Below are positions 16,882 to 25,631 of a stretch of DNA of 55,023 bases, in pieces; position 1 is the stretch's first letter; the number at the start of each line of letters is the position of its first letter. Source of the DNA: Myxococcota bacterium (GTDB lineage: Bacteria > Myxococcota_A > UBA796 > JAJRTE01); NCBI GenBank assembly GCA_024278455.1, contig JAJRTE010000152.1, positions 1-55,023 of the forward strand, given 5' to 3'. Below the pieces are notes generated by a model. It made no database searches. It saw only the letters and a program-made list of their open reading frames with translations, and was not told the origin of the DNA. A program made the position numbers and the translations under genes.

Positions 16882-17875
16882 GCCTTCAGTCTTCCGGTTC
16901 CAGGTTTCCGAAGAGGTACGAGGCGTGCGTCTCGACGCCTATCTTGCCGCACGGCTCGGCGCCCGGGACCTGTCCCGCTCCAGGCTCCAGGCACTCATCA
17001 CCGCCGGGGAGGTCACCGTCGACGGCAAGGTCACCCGTCCCTCCTTTCGGCTCAAGGGCAGGGAGAGCGTGGTCGTGCGGATCCCGCCTCCGCGCCCGCT
17101 CGCCCTCCAGCCGGCTGATATTCCGCTGCCCATCCTGTACCAGGACCATGATATCGTGGTGGTGGACAAACCTGCCGGCATGGCGGTCCATCCCGCTCCC
17201 GGCTCCCGGGAGGACACCCTCGTCCACGCGCTGCTCCACCACGTGCACGACCTCTCCGGCGTCGGGGGCGAAGAAAGGCCGGGTATCGTGCACCGCCTCG
17301 ACAAGGATACCTCGGGCCTGCTCGTCGTGGCCAAGACCGACCGCGCCCACATCGGACTCGCTGCGCAGTTCAAGGCACACACCACGACACGTCGCTACCT
17401 GGCACTGGTTCGCGGCGCACCGCCGTGCTCGGCCGGGACCTGGATGTCGATGCTCGGGCGGAACCCCCGCAATCGGCTCAAGATGGCGAGCGTCCAGAAG
17501 GGGGGACGCCGGGCGGTCACCCACTACCAGGTGCTCGAGTCCTTGCCCGGAGCATCCCTTTTGGCATGCGTCCTGGAAACGGGACGAACGCACCAGATAC
17601 GGGTTCACTCCGCCGAAGCGGGATGCCCGGTCCTCAACGATGACGTGTACGGGGGCCACTGGCGGCGGGACCTGCCGGCCGATCCAGGGCTCCAGGACGC
17701 GCTCGAGCAGTGCTGCGGACAGCTCCTGCATGCCTCCAAGCTGGGCTTCGACCACCCTGTTTCGGGGAAACGAATGACGTTCGAAACGCCCCTCCCGCCC
17801 GATTTCCAGCACGTGCTCGACCTCCTGCGCGCACTCGGGGCGCGCGCCCAGGTATCGACTCGAGGTGACCCATGA
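16871..17875 (+). CDS. rluD: RluD-type large-subunit rRNA pseudouridine synthase
   Basis: A 334-residue protein with an S4 RNA-binding domain (about 18-75) and the RluA/RluD catalytic motif HRLDKDTSGLLVVAK with Asp144. ETGRTHQIRVH and the C-terminal HASKLGFDHPVSG motif complete the family pattern. It would isomerise uridines in 23S rRNA helix 69. ATG 16871 overlaps the preceding gene by 11 bp, and its own stop overlaps the pgeF start by four bases. Confidence 0.93.
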   Translation: MTPEPSVFRFQVSEEVRGVRLDAYLAARLGARDLSRSRLQALITAGEVTVDGKVTRPSFRLKGRESVVVRIPPPRPLALQPADIPLPILYQDHDIVVVDKPAGMAVHPAPGSREDTLVHALLHHVHDLSGVGGEERPGIVHRLDKDTSGLLVVAKTDRAHIGLAAQFKAHTTTRRYLALVRGAPPCSAGTWMSMLGRNPRNRLKMASVQKGGRRAVTHYQVLESLPGASLLACVLETGRTHQIRVHSAEAGCPVLNDDVYGGHWRRDLPADPGLQDALEQCCGQLLHASKLGFDHPVSGKRMTFETPLPPDFQHVLDLLRALGARAQVSTRGDP

Positions 17876-18681
17876 ACCCACGAGCGGCAGACGCACACCG
17901 ACTCACGGTACTGGTATCACCGTTGCTCGAGGCCCCGGGCAGGGTGCACGGATTCACGACCAGGCAGGGCGGCGCCAGCAAGGGGCCATTCGCCGGACTC
18001 GACCTGGGCCGCGGTTGCGGCGATTCGCCTGACGACGTGGCGCTGAACCAGGCGCTGCTCCTCGAGCACCTCGGATTGCCGCGACACCGGATCGCGGCCC
18101 CGACCCAGGTGCACGGACGCCGAGTGGTGCGCGTCGATGCGCCGCCGGACAGGCCCTTCGCCCCGGTCGAGGCGGATGGGTTGATTTCGGACATCCCGGG
18201 CTGGCTCCTCGGCGTGAGGACCGCCGATTGCGTGCCGATCCTGGTGGCGTCGGAGCACGTCGTGGCAGCTTTCCACGCCGGGTGGCGCGGTACGGTTGCC
18301 GGTATCGCCTTGGCCGTGGTGGAACAGTTCGACACCATGTTCGGCGTGCCGCCGGAGCGTCTGGTTGCAGCCATCGGACCAGCCATCGGGCCGGAATGCT
18401 ACGAGGTCGGCGTGGAGGTCGTCTCCGGCCTCGAGGCCGTGATGAAGGATTGTGCGCGAGGCACCCTTGGGGTGGTGTTCCGGGAGAGCGGAGCAGGAGG
18501 TGAGCGCTTTCGGGTGGATCTCAAGGAAGCCAACCGCAGCCAGCTCGAGCAGGCCGGTGTGCCCGGCCGGGCCATAGACGTGTTGCCCTACTGCGTCCAT
18601 TGCCGTGCGGACCTGTTCTTCTCCCACCGGAGAGATCGGGGAACGACGGGCCGGATGATGAATGTCATCGGGCTGACCTGA
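17872..18681 (+). CDS. pgeF: PgeF/YfiH-family protein (polyphenol oxidase / purine nucleoside phosphorylase)
   Basis: A 269-residue protein with all family landmarks: TQVHG (His81), RTADCVPIL (Cys120), HAGWRGT (His135), IGPAIGPECYEVG and the C-terminal FFSHRRDRGTTGRM. The His/His/Cys set binds zinc. Members cleave purine nucleosides, and in E. coli edit the peptidoglycan cytoplasmic precursor. The gene is translationally coupled to rluD, the common order in many proteobacteria. Confidence 0.93.
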   Translation: MNPRAADAHRLTVLVSPLLEAPGRVHGFTTRQGGASKGPFAGLDLGRGCGDSPDDVALNQALLLEHLGLPRHRIAAPTQVHGRRVVRVDAPPDRPFAPVEADGLISDIPGWLLGVRTADCVPILVASEHVVAAFHAGWRGTVAGIALAVVEQFDTMFGVPPERLVAAIGPAIGPECYEVGVEVVSGLEAVMKDCARGTLGVVFRESGAGGERFRVDLKEANRSQLEQAGVPGRAIDVLPYCVHCRADLFFSHRRDRGTTGRMMNVIGLT

Positions 18682-18738
18682 GTCCGGCAGGATGCTGCGC
18701 TGTCCGGGACCGGCCTGGCCGGATCATGAAGGGAAGAC

Positions 18739-20067
18739 GTGACACACTGGATGTTGAAACCCTGGAGACTCGGTTGCCTCGGCGCGGGCCTGGCCATTCC
18801 GGCCGCAGTGGTCTTCGTCATCGGCCTGTGGGGCGGGCCGGGGATCCTCCGGTGGGAGCCCCAGGACCCGGGCGTGATTGCCGCACACTACCGGGACGCC
18901 ATGAACGACGCCAGCGCGGGAGACCTGGCCGCGGCTCTGGGCGGGCTCGAGGCGCTCCGGATCGCCGATCCGTTCAACGGCCTCGTGCACGCAGCGATCG
19001 GGGAGGTACACCATCGAGCAGGCCGGCTGCCGGAAGCCATCGCCGCGACTCGAGCGGCCGTGGCTGTCGATCCCCAGTTCGGGGAAGCCTGGTACAATCT
19101 CGCATGCTACGCGATGGAGGCCGGCCGGCCCGAGGCTGCCTTGCAGGCCGTCCACCAGGCTGTGGCGGCCGGCTTCGACGCCAGGGCCGCGGCCGAAAGC
19201 GACCCCGACCTCGCACCGCTCGAGAAAGACTCGAGGTGGATGGTGTACCTCGAGGGCGCGGACAGCGTTCCCCTGGAAGCCCGCAGTGCCGTCCTCGAGG
19301 TCTCTCCGCCGAACGTCCTCGAGGGGGAACCCTTCACCCTGTCCCTGGAGTTGGTGGCGCTCGACAGGTCCCTCGAGGAACCCACGCCGGCGGTGAGCGT
19401 CGAATATCTCGGTCCCGAAACAGACACCACCTTGACCCCTGTCGAGGTACGAACCCGCCTACTCGAGATCGATGGTGTCCGGAGGCGTCACTACGTGTGG
19501 ACATTTCGCTATCGCCTCATACCGCGGGCGGAGATGGTACGGCGTCTGGGACCCTGGGAGGTCCAGTTGGATGGCGTGCGACTGGCGGTGACAGCGCCCA
19601 CCGTGGTCGTGCGTCCCCACCCGGGCGGTGCCGGGAGAAGTGGCGAGACGGCGCGGACCCATGCCTTTCGCCCCCGGGCGTTCTTCCGGCAGCCCACGCC
19701 CATTCGGAGACGGGAGGGCATCACCGTGCAGTTGCTGGATGGGGACTCGAGCGCCCGGGGAGGGGGGGATCTGGCAGTCACGATCTGCAGCCCATCGCCC
19801 GATGGGGCCGCCCCACCCAGCATCGTGTGGGAGGATGACGTCCCGGTGCTGGGATACTACGACGCCTGGGACGAAAGCGCGGGACCGGGGGAGTGTTATT
19901 CGCGGATCTTCGCCCTGGCCGGCACCGCCGGGCCGATTTCCCCTGGCCTGCGGGTGCGGTTCGAGATCGATGGAAAGCCCCACGTGGCGGAGGTCGAGCG
20001 CGCCGAATCGGGGGGGGGAGCCGAGTCGTCGCCCGGCCGAACATCCTTGCCGCCGCGATCTCGATAG
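18739..20067 (+). CDS. Membrane-anchored TPR protein
   Basis: A 442-residue protein starting at GTG 18739 behind AAGGGAAG. A single hydrophobic segment at about 13-32 acts as an uncleaved anchor. TPR-like helices follow (about 50-165, e.g. PQFGEAWYNLACYAMEAGRPEAAL). The rest (about 180-420) is beta-rich and probably periplasmic, with no recognised domain. It is spaced 57 bp from pgeF. Function unknown; a protein-protein scaffold is the best guess. Confidence 0.78.
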   Translation: MTHWMLKPWRLGCLGAGLAIPAAVVFVIGLWGGPGILRWEPQDPGVIAAHYRDAMNDASAGDLAAALGGLEALRIADPFNGLVHAAIGEVHHRAGRLPEAIAATRAAVAVDPQFGEAWYNLACYAMEAGRPEAALQAVHQAVAAGFDARAAAESDPDLAPLEKDSRWMVYLEGADSVPLEARSAVLEVSPPNVLEGEPFTLSLELVALDRSLEEPTPAVSVEYLGPETDTTLTPVEVRTRLLEIDGVRRRHYVWTFRYRLIPRAEMVRRLGPWEVQLDGVRLAVTAPTVVVRPHPGGAGRSGETARTHAFRPRAFFRQPTPIRRREGITVQLLDGDSSARGGGDLAVTICSPSPDGAAPPSIVWEDDVPVLGYYDAWDESAGPGECYSRIFALAGTAGPISPGLRVRFEIDGKPHVAEVERAESGGGAESSPGRTSLPPRSR

Positions 20068-20167
20068 GGCGCCCCGTTTTCTGCCGAGAACGGGAGCCGG
20101 GAGTGCGCCGTCCGGTCGCCGACTTTGGGGTTGGCGTCCCGATGGAGCCAGGGGTAAGCTGTACCCC

Positions 20168-22045
20168 ATGACGACCCTCGCGATCCGCCGACCGTTCCTC
20201 TGGCTCGCCGTGCCGCTGCTGGCCGCCGGTGTCTACCTCGCCGTCCGGTCGTGGCGCAGCCTGCCCCATCCTGCCTGGGAGACCCCCGTGGATGTCAGCG
20301 GCGCCTCGTTTCCGCCCCGGATCGGACCCGCCGGCACGGAGACGGAGCAGGTTCCGGCCTGGGTCGTTCGGGCGTCGCCGCTCGAGCAGCCCGACTGGGC
20401 CGACTACCTGGCCGAGATCGTGAGGAGCGAGGGGGTGACGGTGGCGTCGGTGCCGTGCGAGCGCCTCGATGCCGGCCTGCCGCCCACCCTGCGTGCGCTC
20501 GTCGTGCCTCCCGGGTGCCGCGATCTGCCGGAGGAGAGGTTGCGTCGCTTCGTGGAGGGAGGTGGGACCCTGGTCGGAGTGGGGCTCGAGCCCCGTCTCA
20601 TGGCGTTGGGAAAGGTCCGCGTCGTCGCCCAGCGTTCCGGGGTGCCGGTGGGCGGCGTGCTCGAGCCGGCGTTCCAGGCGCTGCCGGAGGATGGGAGAAC
20701 CGCGGTGCTCATCTGGGGTGACGGACCCGGGGGAGCGCGCTGGCCGTTGTTGCTGGAGCGACGCATTGGCAGCGGCGTCCTTCGGATCTGGTGCAGCGAC
20801 ATCGCCAGGACCGTTGCCAGGACCCGCCAGGGGGATCCGCGAGCGGCCGGCAAGCCCGGTCTGCTGCCTCACCCCAGTCCCGGCGACCTCTTCCAGGCCG
20901 ATTTCGACCCCGGGCGCTACCGGCGGCCCGTGGCCGACCTCTGGAACCACCGGTTCGGCCGCAGCCTGATCTCCGGCACGGTGCCGGTCCCGGTTTTCTG
21001 GCCCTTCCCCGCACCGGAGGCTGCCGTCGTCGTTCTCACCGGCGACCAGGACTATGCCCCGGACGATTTCATCGACTACCAACTGGCCCGGGTGGAGGAT
21101 GCCGGGGGGGAGATGACCCTGTTCCTCACGTCCGTAACGAGAGCCGATCGGAGCGCGCCGGCCACCGCCGTGGCCGACCAGTCGCCACAGCCTTCCGTGG
21201 TCGCCGGGTGGAGAGCCTATCATCACCAGTTCTCGGTTCACCCCAACGCCAACGGTCTTCCTCGAGATCCAGCGATCCTGACCGCGGCCATCGAAGCCTC
21301 CCGGCGCGCCATGCAAGAGCGGTATGGTGTCGTCCCCCGAACGATTCGCCACCACTTCACGTTCTGGTGGGGCTACGTGGGCACGGCCAGAGTCCTGGCC
21401 CATCTCGGATTCCTCATGGATCTCAACTACTTGAGTATCTATCCCGGCGCGTCGGGACAGGGCTACCTGAACGGGGCCGGGCTTCCGCTGCCATTCGTCG
21501 ATCGGGACGGGACCGTCCTGCCGATTTTTCAGCAACCCACACAGGTGGAGGACAGCCTGCTGATGTCCGACCTGGGCTTCAGCGCCGGGCTCGACGAAAC
21601 GGATGCCGTCCGGGCGGCGTCCCTGCTCATCTCCGAGGCGACCCGCTGGGGCACGGCACTGACCCTCAACTTCCATCCCCTCTACTCGGTCAAGACGCCC
21701 GGGTTCCTCGACGGACTCCTGTCCGCGGCACGACAGGCCGGGTTGCCCATGATGTCCGCCGAACGATGGTTGGATCTCGTGCTGCGGCGATACCAGGCTC
21801 GGGTGACCCGGCTGTCGTGGAGGCATGGGGAGGCGTCGTTCGTGGTCTCGGTGCCTTCCGGCGCGTTGTGGCTGCGGTTGCCCGATGACAGGTTTGGAGC
21901 GCGGTGCCGGGAGGTCCGGGTCGACGACCGGGAGGCGGAGACGTATCGCGTCGATGTGCCCGCCGATCTGGCCGGCGTCCTGTTTTCGGTTGGATCGGGT
22001 ACACACCAGGTCGTTGCAGAATATGCCGGGCTCGAGGACAAGTGA
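20168..22045 (+). CDS. Membrane-anchored protein with polysaccharide-deacetylase-like fold
   Basis: A 625-residue protein with an N-terminal hydrophobic segment (8-24). Residues about 75-250 look like a class I glutamine-amidotransferase-like (ThuA/BPL) fold: LRALVVPPGC, then LRRFVEGGGTLVGVG. The region about 285-540 resembles the NodB polysaccharide deacetylase fold: AVVVLTGDQDYAPDD near 290, then HQFSVHPN near 352-360 and the RHHFTFWWG loop. These could supply the Asp-His-His metal site, but the fit is by eye. A small beta domain ends the protein. It is likely periplasmic and could act on a cell-surface glycan. ATG 20168 was chosen for the signal anchor; the frame is open far upstream. Confidence 0.72.
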   Translation: MTTLAIRRPFLWLAVPLLAAGVYLAVRSWRSLPHPAWETPVDVSGASFPPRIGPAGTETEQVPAWVVRASPLEQPDWADYLAEIVRSEGVTVASVPCERLDAGLPPTLRALVVPPGCRDLPEERLRRFVEGGGTLVGVGLEPRLMALGKVRVVAQRSGVPVGGVLEPAFQALPEDGRTAVLIWGDGPGGARWPLLLERRIGSGVLRIWCSDIARTVARTRQGDPRAAGKPGLLPHPSPGDLFQADFDPGRYRRPVADLWNHRFGRSLISGTVPVPVFWPFPAPEAAVVVLTGDQDYAPDDFIDYQLARVEDAGGEMTLFLTSVTRADRSAPATAVADQSPQPSVVAGWRAYHHQFSVHPNANGLPRDPAILTAAIEASRRAMQERYGVVPRTIRHHFTFWWGYVGTARVLAHLGFLMDLNYLSIYPGASGQGYLNGAGLPLPFVDRDGTVLPIFQQPTQVEDSLLMSDLGFSAGLDETDAVRAASLLISEATRWGTALTLNFHPLYSVKTPGFLDGLLSAARQAGLPMMSAERWLDLVLRRYQARVTRLSWRHGEASFVVSVPSGALWLRLPDDRFGARCREVRVDDREAETYRVDVPADLAGVLFSVGSGTHQVVAEYAGLEDK

Positions 22046-22330
22046 CGAAGGCGCATGTGGCAGTGCGTATCGACCCCTCACCGCCGCTTCCAGGCACCGT
22101 GCCACCCGGACCGCGCCGCGCCGCGCAACCAGGGCTATCGGAGCAGTGGAGCAGGCATCTTGCCGGCATGTCAGACCGACAACAAGACCAACGGCAACGC
22201 GGCAGATGGCCACATCTACAGAGGAAACCTCGATAGCCCTGGGCAGGCAACCGCTCGCCATTCAGGCCGGTCGAGGCTATACTGACCCGCGCAGGCCGTC
22301 CATGCGAACCCGTACCTGGAGCCTCGAGCC
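22046..22330. other. Intergenic region with REP-like element and possible -10
   Basis: 285 bp without a convincing gene. It holds the REP-like element at 22146-22178 and a TATACT at 22278-22283 that could be a -10 for the acyltransferase gene starting at 22331; no -35 is seen. Confidence 0.5.
22146..22178 (-). repeat. REP-like element related to the CRISPR hairpin unit
   Basis: Read on the minus strand it starts CGGTCTGACATGCCGGCA and ends GATGCCTGCTCCAC. Aligned by eye to the unit repeated between the decayed CRISPR repeats, 29 of 35 columns agree, with two one-base gaps. Confidence 0.65.
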
Positions 22331-23245
22331 ATGCGACGCACGCAAATCGCCTCGGCGGTGGGACGCATGCTCCAATCCGCGAGCAGGTGTGCCCTCGAGT
22401 CCCCGTTTCTCCGCGATCCGGGGTTGATGTTCAGGCGGTACGATGTCGATTCCCTGGACAATCGGAACGAGGAACTCATCGACTACCTCTACCGCTGGTT
22501 CAGCAAGGCATTCATGAAGTACTACCGTGCCGATGTCCGGGGCATCGACCGGATCCCGCCAGGCCCGGGGTTGTACGTGGGCAACCACAACGCCAGCACG
22601 CTGGCCCCGGAGGCGTTCATCTTCGGAACCGCCGTGTACGAGCGCTACGGCATCAAGGAGGCCCCATACGGGCTGGGGCACGAGATCGCGGTCCGTTTCC
22701 CCGTGGCCCACCAGGCTCTCATGCCTCTAGGTGCCATCCGGGCTTCGCACGAGAACGCCCACAAGGTCTTTGCCATGGGACGGAAGGTCCTCGTATATCC
22801 GGGTGGAGATCTCGACGCAAACAGGCCGTTTCGACACAGGAACCGCATCGTTTTCGGCGGGCGGACCGGATACATCCGTCTGGCACTCAGGGAGAATGTC
22901 CCGATCATTCCAGTCGTGTCCTGTGGCGCGCACAGCACGTTCGTCATCATCGACGACATGCGCTGGCTGGCCAGGGCGCTCCGGATCGACCGCCTGTTCC
23001 GCCTCGATGTCTGGCCACTCACGTTGAGCATTCCTTGGGGCCTGACCGTGGGTCCGCCGCTCCTCTACATCCCGTTCCCCACGAAGGTGCTGATCGAGGT
23101 TCTCCCGCCCATCCGGTTCCATCGTTGCGGCGACGAGGCCGCCCGGGACGAGGACTATGTCAAGCGATGTGCCGAGAAGGTCGAGACGGTCATGCAGGCG
23201 ACCCTGGACCACCTCGCCAGGGAGCGGCGAAACGCCGGCAGCTAG
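22331..23245 (+). CDS. PlsC-like glycerolipid acyltransferase family protein
   Basis: A 304-residue protein of the lysophospholipid acyltransferase superfamily. Landmarks are GLYVGNHNAST (about 77-87), VLVYPGGDLDANRPF (block III, about 152-166), GYIRLALRENVPIIPVV (block IV) and the IPFPTKVLIEVLPPI C-terminus. The block I pattern H-x4-D is not exact: the His is there but the Asp is not four residues later. It belongs to the soluble-like bacterial group often called '1-acyl-sn-glycerol-3-phosphate acyltransferase'. The acyl acceptor is unknown. It stands alone between a REP element and a convergent gene. Confidence 0.82.
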   Translation: MRRTQIASAVGRMLQSASRCALESPFLRDPGLMFRRYDVDSLDNRNEELIDYLYRWFSKAFMKYYRADVRGIDRIPPGPGLYVGNHNASTLAPEAFIFGTAVYERYGIKEAPYGLGHEIAVRFPVAHQALMPLGAIRASHENAHKVFAMGRKVLVYPGGDLDANRPFRHRNRIVFGGRTGYIRLALRENVPIIPVVSCGAHSTFVIIDDMRWLARALRIDRLFRLDVWPLTLSIPWGLTVGPPLLYIPFPTKVLIEVLPPIRFHRCGDEAARDEDYVKRCAEKVETVMQATLDHLARERRNAGS

Positions 23246-23429
23246 AGGCAGCGCGCCGCGGGGTGAGTGGGCACCGAACTCTCGAGACATGCGGAGCGGA
23301 CGGCGACACCCGCCCGCCCTGTTCGGGTCTATGCGAAAGTATGTCTCTCCGAGCTTGTCGGCGTCGCCGGGGCCGTCGTCGCGGTCGTGCGGAGTTCGGT
23401 GCGCCCGGGCAGGAGCGTGAAGGTGCCTC

Positions 23430-24605
23430 CTACGGAGCCGGGGAGGGCTCCACGACCGTGGTAGGCCAGGGCGTTGGCTCGGCGCCTGCGGCTGTTGGGT
23501 CAGGCGTGGGGGAAGGCTCGGCGCCCGCGGTTGCGGGGTCGGGCGTGGGGGAGGCCGCACCGGCTGCACCCGGGTCCGGGGTTGGCGATGGCTCGAGCAC
23601 GACCGGCGTTGGAGCTGGAGTCGGTGATGGCTCGAGCACGACCGGTGTTGGAGCTGGAGTCGGCGATGGCTCGAGCACGACCGGTGTGGCTGCCGGGGTT
23701 GGCGATGGCTCGACGACGACCGGTGTGGCTGCCGGGGTTGGCGATGGCTCGACGACGACCGGTGTGGCTGCCGGGGTTGGCTGGACCACCGGGGTCGGAT
23801 TCGGGATCGGGGAAGGTGTGGCGGTAGGCTCGTCCGGCAGTTCTGCGACGGGGGCGTACTCCACGGCGAGCAGCTTGATGACCGGGTTCATCATGAAGCC
23901 CTGGCCGTTCGTGTAGGTGATGGAGGCGCTGGCGTCGAAGTCGAGTGTAATTGACGTTGCCATGCCTGCGATGATCTCGAACTCGCCCTGGATCTTGAGT
24001 CCGGAGGAGGAGCCGGACGGAATGGTGACCGGGTACCAGTCGCCATCGATCAGGATCTGGCTATCGGTGATCAGGAGGCGGATCTGCGTGTAGTGCCCCG
24101 CAGGGAGTTCGGCCAACCCGAGCTGCGCGACTGCGCCTCCGCTCAACGCCGCCAGATCGATGGTCGTCTCCTCCTCGGAGACCACAAGCCAGTTGCCGTC
24201 GTCGTTGTGGCCGTCGTCGTTGTGGCCGTCGTCGTTGTGGCCGTCGCCGTTGTGGCCGTCGCCGTTGTGGCCGTCGTCGTTGTGGCCGTCGTCGTCACTG
24301 TCGTGTCCCTTGTCGTCTTCGTCGTCCTTGTCATTTGCTTCGTGGTTCTCGTCGTCGCCTTCGTCGCCAGATTCGAGCACCGAGACCTGCTCGAACGTCA
24401 CGAGGATCTGGTCGGCGTTCTCCACGACTCCGTTGGCGCTCGGGGTGGCTTTCGCGAGGGAGATCCCTTTGGTCCGGGCCGCAGCCGTGCTCGCGTCGGT
24501 CACCAGGACTTCGAGGGTGGACCGAGGTGTCTTGAGAGCATCACAACTGTCTGTTCCAACAATGAAAACCGCGGAAAGTATGAGAGCGATGACTGTTGTT
24601 CTCAT
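23430..24605 (-). CDS. Secreted DUF4382 protein with Asp/His-Gly and Pro-Thr repeat tracts
   Basis: A 391-residue protein. ATG 24605 follows GGAGG, and the leader MRTTVIALILSAVFIVG ends near a Cys, so it may be a lipoprotein. The body is a DUF4382 domain: ILVTFEQVSV, TTIDLAALSGGAVAQLGL, LPAGHYTQIRLLI. It is split by an acidic insert with repeated DDGHN/GDGHN units (about 85-145), a plausible metal-binding loop. After the domain come about seven copies of a PSPTPAATPVVVE-like linker, encoded by near-identical DNA units at about 23430-23830. It is probably a cell-surface protein. The last CTCGAG sites before the desert region lie in its linker repeats. Confidence 0.82.
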   Translation of the reverse strand: MRTTVIALILSAVFIVGTDSCDALKTPRSTLEVLVTDASTAAARTKGISLAKATPSANGVVENADQILVTFEQVSVLESGDEGDDENHEANDKDDEDDKGHDSDDDGHNDDGHNGDGHNGDGHNDDGHNDDGHNDDGNWLVVSEEETTIDLAALSGGAVAQLGLAELPAGHYTQIRLLITDSQILIDGDWYPVTIPSGSSSGLKIQGEFEIIAGMATSITLDFDASASITYTNGQGFMMNPVIKLLAVEYAPVAELPDEPTATPSPIPNPTPVVQPTPAATPVVVEPSPTPAATPVVVEPSPTPAATPVVLEPSPTPAPTPVVLEPSPTPAPTPVVLEPSPTPDPGAAGAASPTPDPATAGAEPSPTPDPTAAGAEPTPWPTTVVEPSPAP

Positions 24606-24735
24606 GCGATGACCTCCAGAGGTTTTTTCTGAGTGGGTCCGGGCGATGTGCCGGTTTCCACCCTGAGTATCGAGTACGGCATTTGCGCGTGAAAGATGAG
24701 GAGGAACCGTGCCAGGTGTGGCACCGGAAGTGTGG

Positions 24736-24753
24736 CGCTTCTTTTTTGAAGCG
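24736..24753. promoter_or_regulatory. Inverted repeat in the divergent gap
   Basis: CGCTTC-TTTTTT-GAAGCG, a perfect 6-bp stem, lies between the DUF4382 gene and the ECF sigma fragment. TTGAACAATTTCA follows directly and is itself partly palindromic. It could be an operator; a terminator seems unlikely because no gene runs into it. Confidence 0.35.
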
Positions 24754-24832
24754 TGGTTGAACAATTTCAGCAGCTCGTGCGACCCTTGGACAGAAAGCCG
24801 GGAGCCGTCGACGAGGGAAGAGGGACGGGACA

Positions 24833-25138
24833 TTGGAACGGGAGAGAATCCATGATCAATGGCTCGTGCTACGCTGCCGGAACGGGGATGTGGAGGCGTT
24901 CGAGGAGTTGGTGGCCCGGTTCGAGCGGCGGTTGTTCTACTACGTCATGCGGATGGTTCGGGACGAGGCGTCGGCGTGGGACATCCTTCAGGAGGTCTGG
25001 GTGACGGTGCTGCGAAAGCTCAAGCGGCTTCGCGACCCGGGTGCATTCCATGTGTGGCTCTACCGGATCGCACACGATCGGGCCGCCAGCCGGGTGCGGG
25101 GGGAGGTTCGCCGGGAGGAAGTCGAGGGGGCGATCTAG
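24833..25138 (+). CDS. ECF sigma factor fragment (region 2 only)
   Basis: This 101-residue reading frame matches sigma-70 family region 2 of ECF factors: CRNGDVEAFEELVARFERRLFYYV, then AWDILQEVWVTVLRKLKRL and AFHVWLYRIAHDRAASR. It stops at 25136-25138, where linker and region 4 should begin. Region 4 is absent downstream; instead a copy of the 5' end of the gene at 27005 follows 40 bp later. It probably starts at TTG 24833 behind AGAGGG. Without region 4 it could not read a -35 box by itself, so it is best seen as truncated, although a region-2-only product might still bind core polymerase. Confidence 0.75.
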   Translation: MERERIHDQWLVLRCRNGDVEAFEELVARFERRLFYYVMRMVRDEASAWDILQEVWVTVLRKLKRLRDPGAFHVWLYRIAHDRAASRVRGEVRREEVEGAI

Positions 25139-25177
25139 GAGGTGGGACAGGACCCCTGTCCTGTCGGGAGAGAACAC

Positions 25178-25333
25178 ATGCCGGTGGTGTCACACCTGAT
25201 TCGTCGTTATGGGCGGTTGATGCTGGAAAGCATGGGCGCCCGGGGGCTCCTTTCGTCGGGGATGCGGCAGCGGGAATGAACGTGCTTCGCCGCGGCGTGG
25301 GCAGTTTGCTTCGCGCGGCGAAGGGTGTATGAG
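25178..25333 (+). pseudogene. Frameshifted duplicate of the 5' end of the gene at 27005
   Basis: The 156 bases here match 27005-27161 with about ten substitutions and one lost T (CTCCTTTCG against CTCCTTTTCG), which breaks the frame near codon 25. Similarity also covers the ribosome site (CGGGAGAGAACACATG against CAGGAGAGAACGCATG) and stops abruptly after AAGGGTGT, where this copy reads TGA. It is a partial duplication, placed directly behind the truncated sigma factor. Confidence 0.85.
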
Positions 25334-25494
25334 TTCCTTTTGCTTCCCCTGACGCATCGAACCAGTCGGCGGTCCTCGTACCGATGTGCAACCAATTGCA
25401 CTCCCGGGTCGAAGCAGATTTCCGCCTATGACCGAAACGCGATTCGCTCGTTGGAGCGCAACATGTTTCGCCGCGAGCGCGAAGAAGTCTTCAG

Positions 25495-25524
25495 TTGAGC
25501 ATCAATAACAACAGGCTGTATTCT
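25495..25524 (+). promoter_or_regulatory. Possible promoter for the lipoprotein pair
   Basis: TTGAGC, an 18-bp AT-rich spacer, and TATTCT. It lies 108 bp before the ATG at 25632. The rest of 25334-25631 holds nothing I can name. Confidence 0.4.
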
Positions 25525-25631
25525 TCCGCTGCCCAGGCTCGTCACACCCGGGGGCATGCAGGCTGGAGGCAGGCTCCGTGTCGACGGGATGGGTGCTCTG
25601 TCTACTTTTGATCGTGGAACGGGAGGATGCT

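Noticed and set aside
19778..22261. Minus-strand frame of 827 codons
   Set aside because: It is the antisense of the TPR and deacetylase-like genes, Arg/Pro/Gly-rich as expected for GC-rich shadows, with no domain.
24736..24753. T-rich hairpin as an intrinsic terminator
   Set aside because: The T run is the loop, not the tail, and no gene is transcribed into it.
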